Shown: positions 1 through 11,428 of the stretch, piece after piece
Layout: each line of letters begins with the position of its first letter
Numbering within the stretch: the first letter of the stretch is position 1
Assembly: GCF_030848805.1 (NCBI RefSeq)
Contig: NC_092367.1
Coordinates: 8,029,019 to 8,093,018 of the forward strand
Length of the DNA stretch: 64,000 nucleotides
DNA from: Temnothorax longispinosus
Lineage: Eukaryota > Arthropoda > Insecta > Hymenoptera > Formicidae
Reading direction: 5' to 3'
The notes under the pieces: model-generated
Databases searched by the model: none
What the model was told of the DNA's origin: nothing
Seen by the model: the letters and a program-made list of their open reading frames with translations, nothing else
Made by a program: the position numbers and the translations under genes

Positions 1-848
1 CTGTATTTGGAATCGGGCCACCTGAGGAAGATCCGCGGGGGGAGGGGGGGAAGAGGACAGCATCGAGCATGTATGTATGTACCTGCCTGTTCGCCTGCAG
101 AACGAAAGAGGAGGGGGACGGCAGCGATAGAGACGGGGAGGGGGGAAGGGGAAACCGAGTGAGAGAGAGAGAGTGAGAGAGAGAGATAGCGAAGGGAAGA
201 AATGGAGGATATCTCTCGCGCGATGTATACGCGTTCGGGAACGAGGTGGAAAATACGCGCGGGAGACGGGGAAAGGCCGCGGCGGATTTCTCGACGAGGA
301 GAGCCGCGGTGAAAAATCGCGGCGACGCGGAGGGAAAGGTGCAAAAGCTCGATGCGGCGCGCGCGCGCGCGCGCCAGGTGCGCAGACGCCCCCTTCCCCT
401 GCTCGCCGAGTGTCTCCCCGCGCTCTCTCCGGCCGCATCAACCGATCTACCTGAATACGGCTCGGCGTTTCGCCTCGCCTCGCCTCTCCGCGCCGCGTTT
501 ACGCTCATGGCGGATCCATGTGGCACGCACGTGGAACGTTGAGACGCGCCGTTTCTTCCCTCGACGCCCATATCCGCGTTGTCCGCTGATACTCCCTTTA
601 CTCCGGAATTTTGTGCGACGTGAAACGTGGACCGCGGTGAGAAGGGCGCGGAGCGCGCTCTCGCTCGCGGGCTGTCGAGCGGGAAAATAATGCGAGTGCG
701 CGCGCGCGCGATTATTCCGGGTGACCGCAGGACAGGAACGTATATACCGATGTATGGGAATCCTGGATCTAGGCTTATATAGATGACTGCGTATTCGTGT
801 GCAACAGCTGACGACATGTCGAAAGACAGAGATACGCGTGGTCGGACG

Positions 849-876
<28 letters not shown>
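849..876. repeat. (CT)n microsatellite
   Basis: An uninterrupted CT dinucleotide run. Forty bases downstream lies a complementary GA run, so the two tracts could pair into a hairpin. Confidence 0.95.
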
Positions 877-879
<3 letters not shown>

Positions 880-913
880 ACACACACATACACTCTCGAG
901 TAGGGAAGAAAAG

Positions 914-916
<3 letters not shown>

Positions 917-950
<34 letters not shown>
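917..950. repeat. (GA)n microsatellite
   Basis: A GA dinucleotide run of about 17 units, facing the CT run at 849-876. Confidence 0.95.
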
Positions 951-954
<4 letters not shown>

Positions 955-1205
955 GAAAGAGAGGGAAGATAATGCGCATCTCTTTCTAGGAACAAGGACT
1001 GACTGCTCTTCCACTTTCCTTCTCTTCTCAGCAACTGTACAATTAGATAAAGCATCTGATTCATTAGTTGTGTCCTCTTTTCTAAGAATATCTTTATATC
1101 TCCAACTTGAGCGCATAATCGATCTATCTACGTCTGTCAAGTGAACAGTAGTGTCTCGCGTCAAATGTACTTACGCGCGGCAAGACACAAATCGTCCGTC
1201 TGTTC

Positions 1206-1334
1206 TTTTTCGAAGAACTTCCTGAACTGATGCACACACACACTATTGCAATAAGTTAGAGTGAGGCAAGTATATTTTAATTCACTCTAACTTATCGCAC
1301 CAATGTGCATCAGCTCAGGAAGTGCCGAAAAGAT
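1206..1334. mobile_element. Palindromic MITE, family A, copy 1
   Basis: The left arm (about 1206-1266, including cttcctgaactgatgcac and ataagttagagtga) is the reverse complement of the right arm (about 1281-1334, including tcactctaactta and gtgcatcagctcaggaag), around a short AT-rich centre. A second copy with the same arms lies at about 57834-57970. Two copies and full-length inverted structure indicate a non-autonomous DNA transposon. No transposase is present and the superfamily is not determinable. Confidence 0.8.
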
Positions 1335-2516
1335 TGAAATTCTTATTAAAAAGATTATTGATCGTTGCGTGTATATACGGCACAATACGAACGCGTTAAT
1401 ATTTAATTATTGAGTATATAAGTTTCGATTTGAAATTTTTTTTCTTTCTGTGTAGTCTTGGACAGTTTGGATACCTTGCACGATCGCGACCGCGGCCTTG
1501 ACGTCGACCGAGGCTCGTACACGAAGTGTTTCGTTCTCGTCGGGGTATTTATTCCGGCACGCTCGCTCCGATGCAATAAGGCATTGAGGTGTCAATAAAG
1601 ACGTTACGGAGATACTTGGCGACGCGGAATCCAATTGGAGGGACGAGAGCCACGCGCAGACGTTCCAAAATTTCGAGAAAAAAACCCTTTCAGAAAATTC
1701 GCCGGAGCGAAGCTCGAAACGTATTTTTTTTTTTTCCCGTTATTCCGATTATCAGCCGACTCGCACGAGTGTCTCGTGTCTTTTTCTCACCTCTTTCCAC
1801 TTTTCTTATTCTTATAATAAAATATATTCTGTGCGGCTAAAGCGCCGCGAAGCGCAGCAATTTCATATTCCTTCGGCGCTCGTGCCATTTCGTAACGAGC
1901 CCTGCGATTTATGCCGCGACATCGTCGAATTTATATGCGACTTCCTGCCGCGTAATACAAGGTGTATTACGGACAGTGAGAGAAAGAGAGAGACCCCCCG
2001 ACCTTAATTTCAATGACGAATACCATCGGTAACGTTGCAATCGCGTTGCAAAAACGGAAATCGCCGCCGGAAATCTCGAGTCTTCGATCGCGCGCGCGCC
2101 TGATGCTCTTTCCGTCGCGGTTGAATCGCGGCCTCGAAAGAAATCGCGAGGAAGCGATTGCTTTTTTTAAACAATTACGGCAATTATGAGAGAAAGTGCG
2201 GAAAATGGCCGAGGAAAGCGGCGCGAGGTTTCGCGTCGACCGACATCAATTAAATGGGCTCCTATAGACATTCGTCTGTTTGTCCTGCAGTTTATCGTCA
2301 ATTTAAAAAAATTTGTTTGACGCCTACTTGTTGTTGGATCGATCTCTCGCTTGTCTACGATTGATCGTTGACCCTTAGCACGAGAAAGGCCCTCGCGCAA
2401 TCAAAAATGTAAGGAACGGACATTAGTGATCAAGGATTCAGGAATATAGCTGGATGCACGATGAAAAACACGGGCGCACCGAGACAGGAATAACACAGGC
2501 AACAGATTTCATGTAT

Positions 2517-2673
2517 CATTGGCCACGTTCAGCAGAACGTTTATTTCGTAACTGTTGAAAGTTTTCTGAGCCTAGATTGGATTATTTCTTTAGATCTGAA
2601 AGAATAATCCAATCTGAGCTTCAAAAAATGTCCAACAGTTGCAAAATAAACGTTCTGCTGAACGCAGTCAATG
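2517..2673. mobile_element. Palindromic MITE, family B, full copy
   Basis: Arms of about 70 bp (2517-2590 and 2602-2673) are inverted repeats. The outer ends read cattggccacgttcagcag and, on the other strand, cattgactgcgttcagcag; the inner parts share gattggattatt. A half copy of the right arm is present at about 57748-57808. It is a non-autonomous foldback/MITE element of unknown superfamily. Confidence 0.8.
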
Positions 2674-3170
2674 CTACACCAGCTTTATTCCTAATATCGC
2701 TAATAATTCCTTATATTTTTGATTGTGCGCGTGGGCCTTAACGCTCTCATCTTCGGCGGGACGACGGAACGAGGCACATTTTCATCGGAAACACCGCAAC
2801 GTCCGATTCCGCCGAGTCATAACGCCGCGACCACTCGAAGCCGTTTCCTGCGCGTTTCTCAATCTCCACAGGCGAGTACGTCACGGACGGCTGCAATAAA
2901 TTTGCACTTTTTATATCCACAGTATATCGACACGCGCGCAGTCGACGATGACCCAGTCAGATTGCACGTATTCATGCATGTTTAATTAAGCGCGCTCGCA
3001 TAAAATATTGCCCCGTTCCTATATGCAGCAATCGTTAATTTGTGTGCGCGCGCGCGCGCATGTCCGGTCAGGTTTGAATGTTCGAAACGATCGCACGAGG
3101 ACAGATATACGGAATTATGCGACACGGGTCATCCTCGACGCTCTCCCGCGTCTCGTTCATCCCTTATCTG

Positions 3171-3190
3171 GATCCGCGCGCGCGCGGATC
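3171..3190. repeat. Perfect 20-bp palindrome with CG core
   Basis: The sequence gatccgcgcgcgcgcggatc is its own reverse complement. It is probably an alternating purine-pyrimidine simple-sequence tract; no function is claimed. Confidence 0.8.
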
Positions 3191-5996
3191 TAAACGTAAA
3201 CACACCGGAGCACGCGACATTTACGCACGCGTCGCGTTGTGTAGAAGAGAGATTAGAGAAAGAGACGCGACGTCTCTCCGTTTCTCTTGATAATTCATAT
3301 TTCTTTCTTGTTCAATCTACTGTTAGAAAAAGGCCGGGGGTTCTTTCACTTACCAAGGAGCGAGAGAGAGAAGGCAGGAGAGAGAGAGAGAGAGAGAGGA
3401 GCATGGGCTGCATGGGACAGCTGTCGGCGTAGGAATACCTGCCTGGGCCTGGAGGATCGAAGCGCCTCGGTACCTCGGTTCCTAGACCGCGTCGGCGGAA
3501 CGGGGATTGGTCGATCACCTGTTGCCCGCCGGCCGCGTTTGGCCGGCGCCGGCGGCGTTCAAGCGGCCCGCTAAAGAAAGAACGAATGTACAGGTCGTCG
3601 ACGAACGCGGGTCCACGGATAAACGAAAAAGGTGTTTTTCAAATTTCACGTGGAACCGTCTCACGGGACCGCGCGAGAGATTTCGTCAGGTTCTCGTAAA
3701 TTGCGTCCAAAATAGTCGTCGGATTAGATTTGGAAACGATCGAGATTGAATCATCGTTAGCAAAGAGTTCCCTTTTTAAACAATCACAAGGATAGACGCT
3801 TTAGTCGCTTCTCGTTTCCCATGCTTTCTGTACCGAAAACCGGAGGTCCAAACTCATAAATTCGCAAATCGAACTCATAAATAATTCCCTCGATTTGCGA
3901 ATGAATACTATTCTGATTTTATGCGCGAGTCATTCAAGTTCTATTTCGAGTTCTGTTACGAAAGATCTTGAGCTATCTTTGAAAAAAAATATATATATAT
4001 TTCTTTAACGAATTGTTGTGTTATTATTCAATAGAGGAAGATAAGCTTCGTGCGATAGTTAAGGAAAAAAAACCCGCGACTTTCTCGCGATTATTTTCCG
4101 ACGACCGTGCCACTTGTCGTTGATCTCGGCGGATTCTCTTCATCTGGCATTATCGTAGGCAGGACACCGCAATCCGGGAAGAGCTATAAGCCGGGCTTTA
4201 ATTCAGGGAACCGCTGGCGCAACCGCGTCTTAATCCCGGATAATACGTCCCTGAGAGATAATTAAAGCGGCGTTGAAGTCCCAGCGAGAGCAAAGTCTGC
4301 CTGGATTCCAGCATCGAGATCCGGTTTACGCTCTCGGACTCTGTCCCATCGATACTCGTCACCGCTTTGAATATATTATTAATATGAATATTGTTGCGTG
4401 TTATTTTGATTATGACGTACCACTATCGCTCAAAATTTATCAGGCATTTCCATTTCTTTTTTTGTCGTCGACAGTTCTTAATTCATCATTAGCGCCGTTT
4501 GCTTCACGCAACAGCTCGATCGACGTGGCGAAACTCGAAATTCCTGGCCATCAATACCGAACGGGAACTAGAAACAAACAAGTAATTCGACAGAGACATT
4601 CGCGTTTTCAGGCCCTCCGCAGCTTTCGAAAGTCTTCGAAATTTTGTTTTATAAATTAGAGAAAAGTAAAGTTTAAATTTTATAATTAACTTATTAAAAA
4701 AAAGATGTATGTATAATCGATGCTTGTACTTTTTCGAGCGTTTATTTAATTATTAACGTTCAGCGATAAGTACGCGATATTTTTTGTTCGTCATCCTCAC
4801 TTATCGCGAGCCTTAAATTGCACGTGCACGTGAATATGTTATCGCGAGCGCGCGTGAACATGGTCGGAAGGAACGCGAGAGGGACGTTCCGCGTCCAGAA
4901 ATCACGCGACTTTTATGACATTTCAAGATCCGGACTCTCGAAGTCCGGTCGACTACTCCAGCATTCAAACTGAAATCTTTCAAGAATTATTATCAAGAAT
5001 CTTTATCAAGAGTCCGTAATCCAAGCTCTCTCGGCCATAATAACGGTTCCACCGGTCTATCGGAGCTGAAGAGACGAATGTCAATTCCGTTCGCATAAAA
5101 ATTCACGAAAATCTAACGGTCATTTCTCTCTCTCTCTCTCTTTCGTTCGTTCGTTCCGATGCCAATTAACTGTAACCAACTGTAACCGTGATTCAATTGT
5201 CTCCTCTTGGCTTTCGCAGAACCTGCGGGAAGACTGGCAGAGCGTTAAAGGGACGACGAGGTCGATCCACTTTGGGATTCTCTTACGCGCGCGGCGTAGA
5301 GGATAAGAAGACGGAGAGCGGATTCCCCCGTTGCGGGGAACTTTCTCTCGGACGGGCGTTCAACGCTGGTACATGTATACGTGGCTCTTGTGTCTGGCCA
5401 CGTAACTTTCGAAACGACAGGACAGGTCTCTCGCGGATTGCCCGTGCATTCCTTCCAACGATGCACACACGGGACTTGATCCTTGCGCCGCGACTTCGAG
5501 GACTTCGCGTATAGATAATCTGCAAAAGTGCATGCGCGACCCGTTAAAGTTATGAGAAAGTTGCGTAGAAACGATATTTCGTAAGAATACACTCAGCTTT
5601 ATATTTTTAAAGTATGTGAAAACGTTTAAATTCTTTGTCATTTAACAAAGCGTTCACGCTATGCCAGGATAATAAGTATTAAAGCCAGAATACAGTTTGA
5701 AATTCATGTAATATTTATATTGACAAGTAACAAGGAAAAATGCTTTGCATGAGTTAACGCTATGTAACGTTTAATTAATAATTTGATACAATATTAAATC
5801 GTACGTTTCGGCTCTACTTTGATCGAGCCATCTTCAGCAACGCGATGATAAATCAATTAAATAATCTCAAGCTTTCCGACGAGCGTAAATATGAGAAAAA
5901 TTCTGCTAATATTCCTAGTCTGCAAAATATTTGGACTAGAAATTAAAATTAGAAGTAAACTTACATAGAGAAGTGAAATCCATTCATCAAACCAAG

Positions 5997-6000
<4 letters not shown>

Positions 6001-6062
<62 letters not shown>
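6001..6062. repeat. (GA)n microsatellite, about 31 units
   Basis: The longest uninterrupted dinucleotide run in the window: pure GA, followed by AT-rich sequence. Confidence 0.95.
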
Positions 6063-6063
<1 letters not shown>

Positions 6064-7155
6064 GTGAGATTGACAAACTCAATATTTATATGTTTACTTC
6101 TTCCTTTCGTGTCAATCGATTTCAGACGTCCTCCTTGCGCCGTTCATTATGAATCGCGAAAGAACTCTGCCATTTTCCCCCGCAGCTGCGTCGTGATAGA
6201 GAATCTTGCCTCTACTACCTTGAACAAGCTGTTATCATGTTTGTTATTAAATCTACCATTAAGCCAGGCTTAGCGATTAGCATCGCTATGTGAATGAAAG
6301 TTACAGAAAATAACGCGCGTACACGCGCGTTAACGAATCGAATCGGTTTCGAGCATTGATCAGCTTTGATGGGCGAACGACTCGGTTTCCGGCTTTCCGC
6401 AAGGACGTATACTTTTCATAACAGGGAAAGAGAGAGAGAGAGAGAAAGAGTATCGAGGCTTTCGCGAGGAGGACGAGAGGATTCCGTCCCAAGGAAGCCG
6501 GGGCCTCTTCCCGGGAAGCGCGGCGGCGCGGGAGCCACGTGAAGACGAGGAAGGGAGAGCCGAGAGGAGGCGATCGGGAGAGAGCGAGTGAGAGCATTGT
6601 GGTCGCTGACCCGGCCGGAACGTTGACTCCATGTAGTCAGTCCTCCCTCCCTCCTCTTTACATTTTCCCCGAGTCTTGCCGTGTAGCCGTACCTTCGATT
6701 ACGCGGAGTTACCTTACCTTACCTTCCCGCTCGTCACGTCTCGCCTCGCCTCACCTCGCCTCATCTCGCCTCGCGTCGCCCGACGCGTTTGCCCGACGAT
6801 CTCGCGTATCTCATCGCGTTCCCGAGGAATCTCCAGTTCTCTCCGATCCTCTCGTCCCGCGACGCTTCCTACGCGTTTTTCCTCCACGACTTTTCCAATG
6901 GGTATACCTTACTTTCCGTTTTACCTCCTCCGCCGATCGCCGTTAGTCGAGGCGCCCATTCATTTTTCCCTCCGCGTCCGTATTTCCAGTTTCTCGGGGA
7001 GAAAGAGTGGTTTCCGCCGGGACGGAAAATGCGAAATGACACTGGCATTACGATATCCCAACGATGTTACGTCAACAATTTCGATTTGAATAAAGCGTCC
7101 TTGACATTTGTATAACATTTGTATATTTGTCTTTCTTTTTTTCACAAATATATGC

Positions 7156-7546
7156 AGGGTGCTTTAGAAAGATAATAAAATTTATATGGAAATAACTTTT
7201 TTTTTTTTAGAGACACGGAACTGATAATACAAGATATCAAATGTAAAAAATGTATTTTATCTTCAAAGAACTTGCTCGCCACTTGTTCGCCGTTATTGTA
7301 ATGTGCGAGATCTCCGACAGAAAATTGCAAATATGATTGCAACAATAAGTACCCAAAGAAATGTGCCTCAGGGCTCCGGAGACAACCTGGAGAATATTCG
7401 AAGAATGTATTGACGATGAAACACATGGAGATTCTTCGAAGACGATTCATAACAAAATACATTTGTTACTATATCTTGTATTGTCAGTTCTGTTCCTCTA
7501 AAAGAGTTACTTCTATAATAAGTGTTAACATTTTTTAAAGCAACCT
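7156..7546. mobile_element. Non-autonomous DNA element with about 110-bp inverted termini
   Basis: The left end begins agggtgctttagaaagataa. The right end, read on the reverse strand, begins aggttgctttaaaaaatgtt. The inverted similarity continues inward through ggaactgataatacaagatat on the left and gaactgacaatacaagatat on the reversed right arm. The roughly 150-bp centre is unique, with no intact reading frame. The arms have diverged at many positions, so this is an old copy. No target-site duplication was identified with certainty. Confidence 0.65.
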
Positions 7547-8387
7547 ATGTTACAATATATAGCGTTATAACGGATATATTAACACATATACATATAACAT
7601 AATTTAACGGTAAGGCCATATATGTATAAACATATCCGATGTAACGAGACCTGTAATTTCATTCAGTTACCTCTCGTAAAGCGGCAACGGTAACTTTCAA
7701 GTTTTCGCGATGGATTCCACGCTGGTTTCCCTTCCATTCGTGATTTCTTAAGATCTATGATTAAATTCGAGAGAAACGTGTGCGACGCGCAGCATCGGCG
7801 ATAATTGCCGCGTTTCGGAGCGATCTGTAGGACGACGCGAGTACCGTTAGCGAATCGTTATCGTTCCCGCATCGGAGAGTCTGGGATTCGAGTCCTACTT
7901 AGTAACGGTACCCATTTATTCCAAGCGGGAGGGCTCGCCTCCTCTTCCCGCCTCTGTGCTCCTTCCCGCAGCTCCGCGAATCGTTTTTTTTTAGCGGTGG
8001 AAGATCCTCTCGGTTTACGACTGCCTCGCGATAATCGCTCTAAGCGTTATTGATGGCCGGACGAGCAGGAGGTGCTGCTTTTTGTCGTCGATAACGAGAA
8101 CGCCGACATTGACGTCTTCCGTGGCATTCCTCCGTCCGCGCCACGCGGAAGCTGAAGACGGCTAATTTAAGAAATCGCAGGAAATTATGGCCTAATTTGC
8201 CCGGACGGTGGAAAAGAAAGGAAGGAATTACAAGACGAAGATCCTCCGTGCAAAATTCACTGCAACGAATAAAATTGATTAATATAACGAACAGAAATTT
8301 GTTGAGAGAAAAAGCGACTTTTTCGACGTTAAATGTACATAAAATACCAAAAATTCATCTTGGACATCACATACTCTATGTATTTCA

Positions 8388-8719
8388 ATTTTTATTATAC
8401 AAAAGAGAATTATGTTAATCGTTTGACCCGATCGATCTTAGTTTACGATGCTCCGAGTCAAAGATTATCACTTTGATAAAAAACATTTTCATTTACTGTA
8501 TTGCACGTAATTGACATGTATCATATAAAATAAATATTATGCCTGTACAATATATTTTTATTATACAGAAGTGAATTATGTTAATCGTTTGATCCGAATA
8601 ATCTCGGTTTACGGTTGCTTCGAGTCAAAGATTAATACTTTCATAAAAATATTTTCATTTACTATATATTACGCATAATTAACGCGTATTATAAAATAAA
8701 TATTATATATGCTTGTACA
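8388..8719. repeat. Two-copy tandem duplication, period 166 bp
   Basis: Copy 1 (about 8388-8553) and copy 2 (about 8554-8719) share blocks such as gaattatgttaatcgtttga, cgagtcaaagatta, attttcatttact and ataaaataaatattat at a constant 166-bp offset (for example 8407 and 8573). Copy 2 includes the last codons and stop of PIGB. The duplication therefore copied the 3' end of that gene into its own downstream region. Confidence 0.85.
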
Positions 8720-10169
8720 ATAATATATTTCTTCCATAATTCTGTTCTGGAAAGAATGTATGAAATACTTTGGCAATCAACTTATACGTACGTAAAAATT
8801 CAGATATTTCGTTCGCAGTGTTATCAAATACTATCACATAAGTCGGTAACGTGACTTTCTTATTGTTAATATAATTATCGCTGAGCCAGGCAGGCGCGTT
8901 TGCGAAAAACTGATCCGCCTCGTCCACGTAGTCTTCGATCTTGTTCAAATTAGGCTCGCACGTTAGAAATCTTACTGTCGCGTTCACGTGCAAATGACTG
9001 TACAACGGCGTGCTGTGACACGGGGTCAGGATCAGCGTGTCCGCCGACGTGGCGTTCGCGCGAGTGATCTCGCCTCGCAGGACCTCCGTTATCGTTAACG
9101 TGCCGCATTGGTGAAGGGTGGAGAAGAACAAGCTGGGTACGACGTTGCTGAGCACCAGCAGCGCTACGTACCATTTACGCACGCCAGCCGTGACCCTCAA
9201 ACGATTCAGACAAGTGAAGCTCGTGTGGATTAACAACGGCAAAAGGGGTAGGATAAATCGAAATTCCTTGTGAGACAGTAACGAGTAGACGAACAAAGTC
9301 CAGCCGATTACTATCAGCATGATCGATTCCCGAGGGTAAAGAAGGGGACGCTTAAATATTAGATAACAGGCGAACATGAACGGCAAGATGTGCGGTCCGA
9401 GCAACACCGGTAGAGCGGCATAGATGTACCATAACGCGTGCTTGACGCCGTACGTGCTTCCGACGTTCCCGAGCACGTTCACCTGGAAGAACTTCCACGG
9501 GGTTATCACGAATGTTCCGTAACAGTAACTGTCTATTAATACAGAAATGGCGGCGCAAGTAAAACATATTAAGATGTATTGACCGATCAATATCCTCCTT
9601 CCCGTGCTCGTACAAATATGATATAGGCACAGGGGAAGCCACAGAATCGCAGCGGTGGGCCTCGCCATGCAGAGGAAACCCACGATCCACAGGAACTTTA
9701 CGCTTCGTACATGGCTCTCTCTCCACGGGAATATCGATAACGCTATAATGGTGCAAGCAGTCTCCACTGAGTTTATCAGCGTTCGCGTGGCGCAATAGTA
9801 CCAGTACCAATTCAGGCACAAGAAGATCAGCAACCACTTGCTTCTGGTCCACTTATAAAATCTGTAATCCGAGTAGGCGACGAGGATAGCTTGAAAGACA
9901 CGGGGCAGCGTCGTCAACAGCAGCGCAGAGTCCAAGGAAAGGATGGCGAGCAGCCGATAGAGAATTGATATGAGAAATGGATACACGTAGCTGCGAATCA
10001 TCGTCCTCCACTCCCACGTGAGGTATCCGTAACCGAAGGCCAGGCGATGCGCCACTTCTAGCGACTGCCAGTACTCGTCTGGCACGTGGACAGTCTTTAT
10101 CAGGATCACGTTGATCAACCGCCATAATATCAGGAACGACAGCAATCCGAACCTTCTCGGCAGACGCAT
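8703..10169 (-). CDS. PIGB: GPI mannosyltransferase 3 (PIG-B)
   Basis: A single-exon frame of 488 residues. PIG-B adds the third mannose to the GPI-anchor core in the ER lumen, using dolichol-phosphate-mannose. The N-terminus carries the conserved luminal motif HVPDEYWQSLEVAH (D31/E32 acidic pair), followed by YGYLTWEW, both characteristic of this GT22 enzyme of the GT-C fold. The rest is a multi-pass membrane protein with many hydrophobic segments and a short soluble C-terminus. Human PIG-B is about 554 residues, so this copy is somewhat shorter but looks complete. The start is the first ATG of the frame and lies directly before the conserved hydrophobic N-terminus. The gene is divergent from the DREF-like gene at 11429. 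Its last codons lie inside a 166-bp tandem duplication. The related ALG9, ALG12 and PIG-Z families are less likely because of the DEYWQSLEVAH motif. Confidence 0.93.
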   Translation of the reverse strand: MRLPRRFGLLSFLILWRLINVILIKTVHVPDEYWQSLEVAHRLAFGYGYLTWEWRTMIRSYVYPFLISILYRLLAILSLDSALLLTTLPRVFQAILVAYSDYRFYKWTRSKWLLIFLCLNWYWYYCATRTLINSVETACTIIALSIFPWRESHVRSVKFLWIVGFLCMARPTAAILWLPLCLYHICTSTGRRILIGQYILICFTCAAISVLIDSYCYGTFVITPWKFFQVNVLGNVGSTYGVKHALWYIYAALPVLLGPHILPFMFACYLIFKRPLLYPRESIMLIVIGWTLFVYSLLSHKEFRFILPLLPLLIHTSFTCLNRLRVTAGVRKWYVALLVLSNVVPSLFFSTLHQCGTLTITEVLRGEITRANATSADTLILTPCHSTPLYSHLHVNATVRFLTCEPNLNKIEDYVDEADQFFANAPAWLSDNYINNKKVTLPTYVIVFDNTANEISEFLRTYKLIAKVFHTFFPEQNYGRNILLYKHI

Positions 10170-11428
10170 CTCGGGCCGGCAGTCTCGAATTCGTGTGTGT
10201 CACTTGCACAAGTCTCTCGAGTCTCACTCCATGTCCACAGGGCCAGCTCGATCTGAATAAAGAAACCAAATGCATCTCTGGATAACCTCAAGTCTCTTAC
10301 AGCTACTCCTCGACGCAAAGAACGAACAACTGAACGTGTCAAGAGTTAAATATCCTCATAAAAAAAATACTCCTCGACGCAGTGCTTTGTTATTTAAAGG
10401 GAAAAGAAAATTGTCATACCTGATGGATGTGTCGTAGTTCATAAGATCGAGGTATTGACCGGTTCTTGCATTGGCAACTCTTGCAGCTTTGGGATTTGGC
10501 TCCTGTCTCTGTCACGGTGGAGTAATGTGCATATTTCTCGAATACATCATTCGACACTCAACCACACTCAACACTCAACCATAACCCCATAACATGCCAT
10601 GCCGGGAAGCTGCACCGAGAATTGCACCATTTGCACCCCAAATCTCAATCTTTCTTTATCGATCGGCGTCCCCCACCAAGCTATCCTCCCCACTCTTCGG
10701 TCCGAGTTGAACTCGAATCGAGCAATCGATAGTATATACCATAGATGATGTAGAATAAAGAATAGACAAGATCGTGACAAGATCCGACTATGAATACCGG
10801 GCACCGGCCATGGAGGTATTGGCCGGAGCGCGCCGCTTTCCCTGTCTCGCGCGCGCGTCGTGGACAAAGGAAGCGGAGTCGCCCGCGCGTCACCGCTTCA
10901 ACGATCCCCCGCACTCCGCACTCCGCACTTTCCGCAGACGCAGAAGCCGCCGCCGCGCCGTCCACCCGTCCGCCATTACGGTGATACTCGAATCGATCAG
11001 GCGAGGTCTATAGATAACGATATATACTCTTCGCGAGCGAACGGCACGAAAGTCGATATCGCATCGTCGCAGGTAAGTCGATAGCTGATCGCCGGGGCCA
11101 TCGCTGGCCTTTCGACGCGAGGGATTGAATTGAACTTCGATAGCCGCGAAATCGGCTGACGGAACGGAAGGCACGCGGGGAGGAATTGGGTATATCGGAG
11201 CGTGCCGTGGCCGCGCGGTAAATTCGTCGCACTCCGGGGCGACGCGCCTGGACGCGCCCCCGGCGGGGCGAACGACGCGGGATGCGTCCTGCCGCAGCCC
11301 CGTGGCACGAATCGTCCTGAGATCGGACACGAAGAGAGTGACAGAGAGAAAGATTATCCTCGAGGTGTTGTAACCGATATACATATATATATATGCGGAC
11401 GCCGGGTCGAGCGTCCCGAGCGAACGCA
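10170..11428. promoter_or_regulatory. Divergent intergenic region, PIGB / DREF-like
   Basis: About 1.26 kb separates the two head-to-head start codons. The right half (10800-11340) is GC- and CpG-rich, as expected of a broad, TATA-less promoter. A sequence matching 7 of 8 bases of the DRE element (TATCGATA) occurs as aatcgata at 10724-10731. No additional coding exon is supported. Transcription start sites cannot be placed from sequence. Confidence 0.55.

Larger units (their letters stand above)
1..8387. other. Gene-poor region, GC-rich with microsatellites
   Basis: I find no open reading frame here with recognisable protein similarity or convincing splice structure. The long frames seen are translations of purine/pyrimidine tracts (Arg/Glu or Leu/Ser runs) or of GC-rich sequence in several frames at once. 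The stretch alternates GC-rich blocks (about 200-700, 3000-3700, 6480-7020) with AT-rich ones, and carries CT/GA microsatellites plus three inverted-repeat elements listed separately. A 5' untranslated exon or promoter of a gene beyond the left edge cannot be excluded. Confidence 0.6.

Noticed and set aside
447..1164. Overlapping reading frames of more than 100 codons on the minus strand
   Set aside because: They are translations of CT/GA repeats (Ser-Leu or Arg-Glu runs) open in several frames, without domain similarity.
7860..7915. Possible tRNA B-box (gggattcgagtcc)
   Set aside because: There is no A-box, no acceptor stem and the spacing does not fit a tRNA.
9352..10342. Alternative frames opposite and within PIGB
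   Set aside because: They are shadows of the PIGB coding sequence in other frames, with no similarity of their own.
11393..11428. Upstream in-frame ATG of the DREF-like gene
   Set aside because: Poor context within an ATAT run. The ATG at 11429 (acgcaatgg) is better, although the upstream start cannot be excluded.
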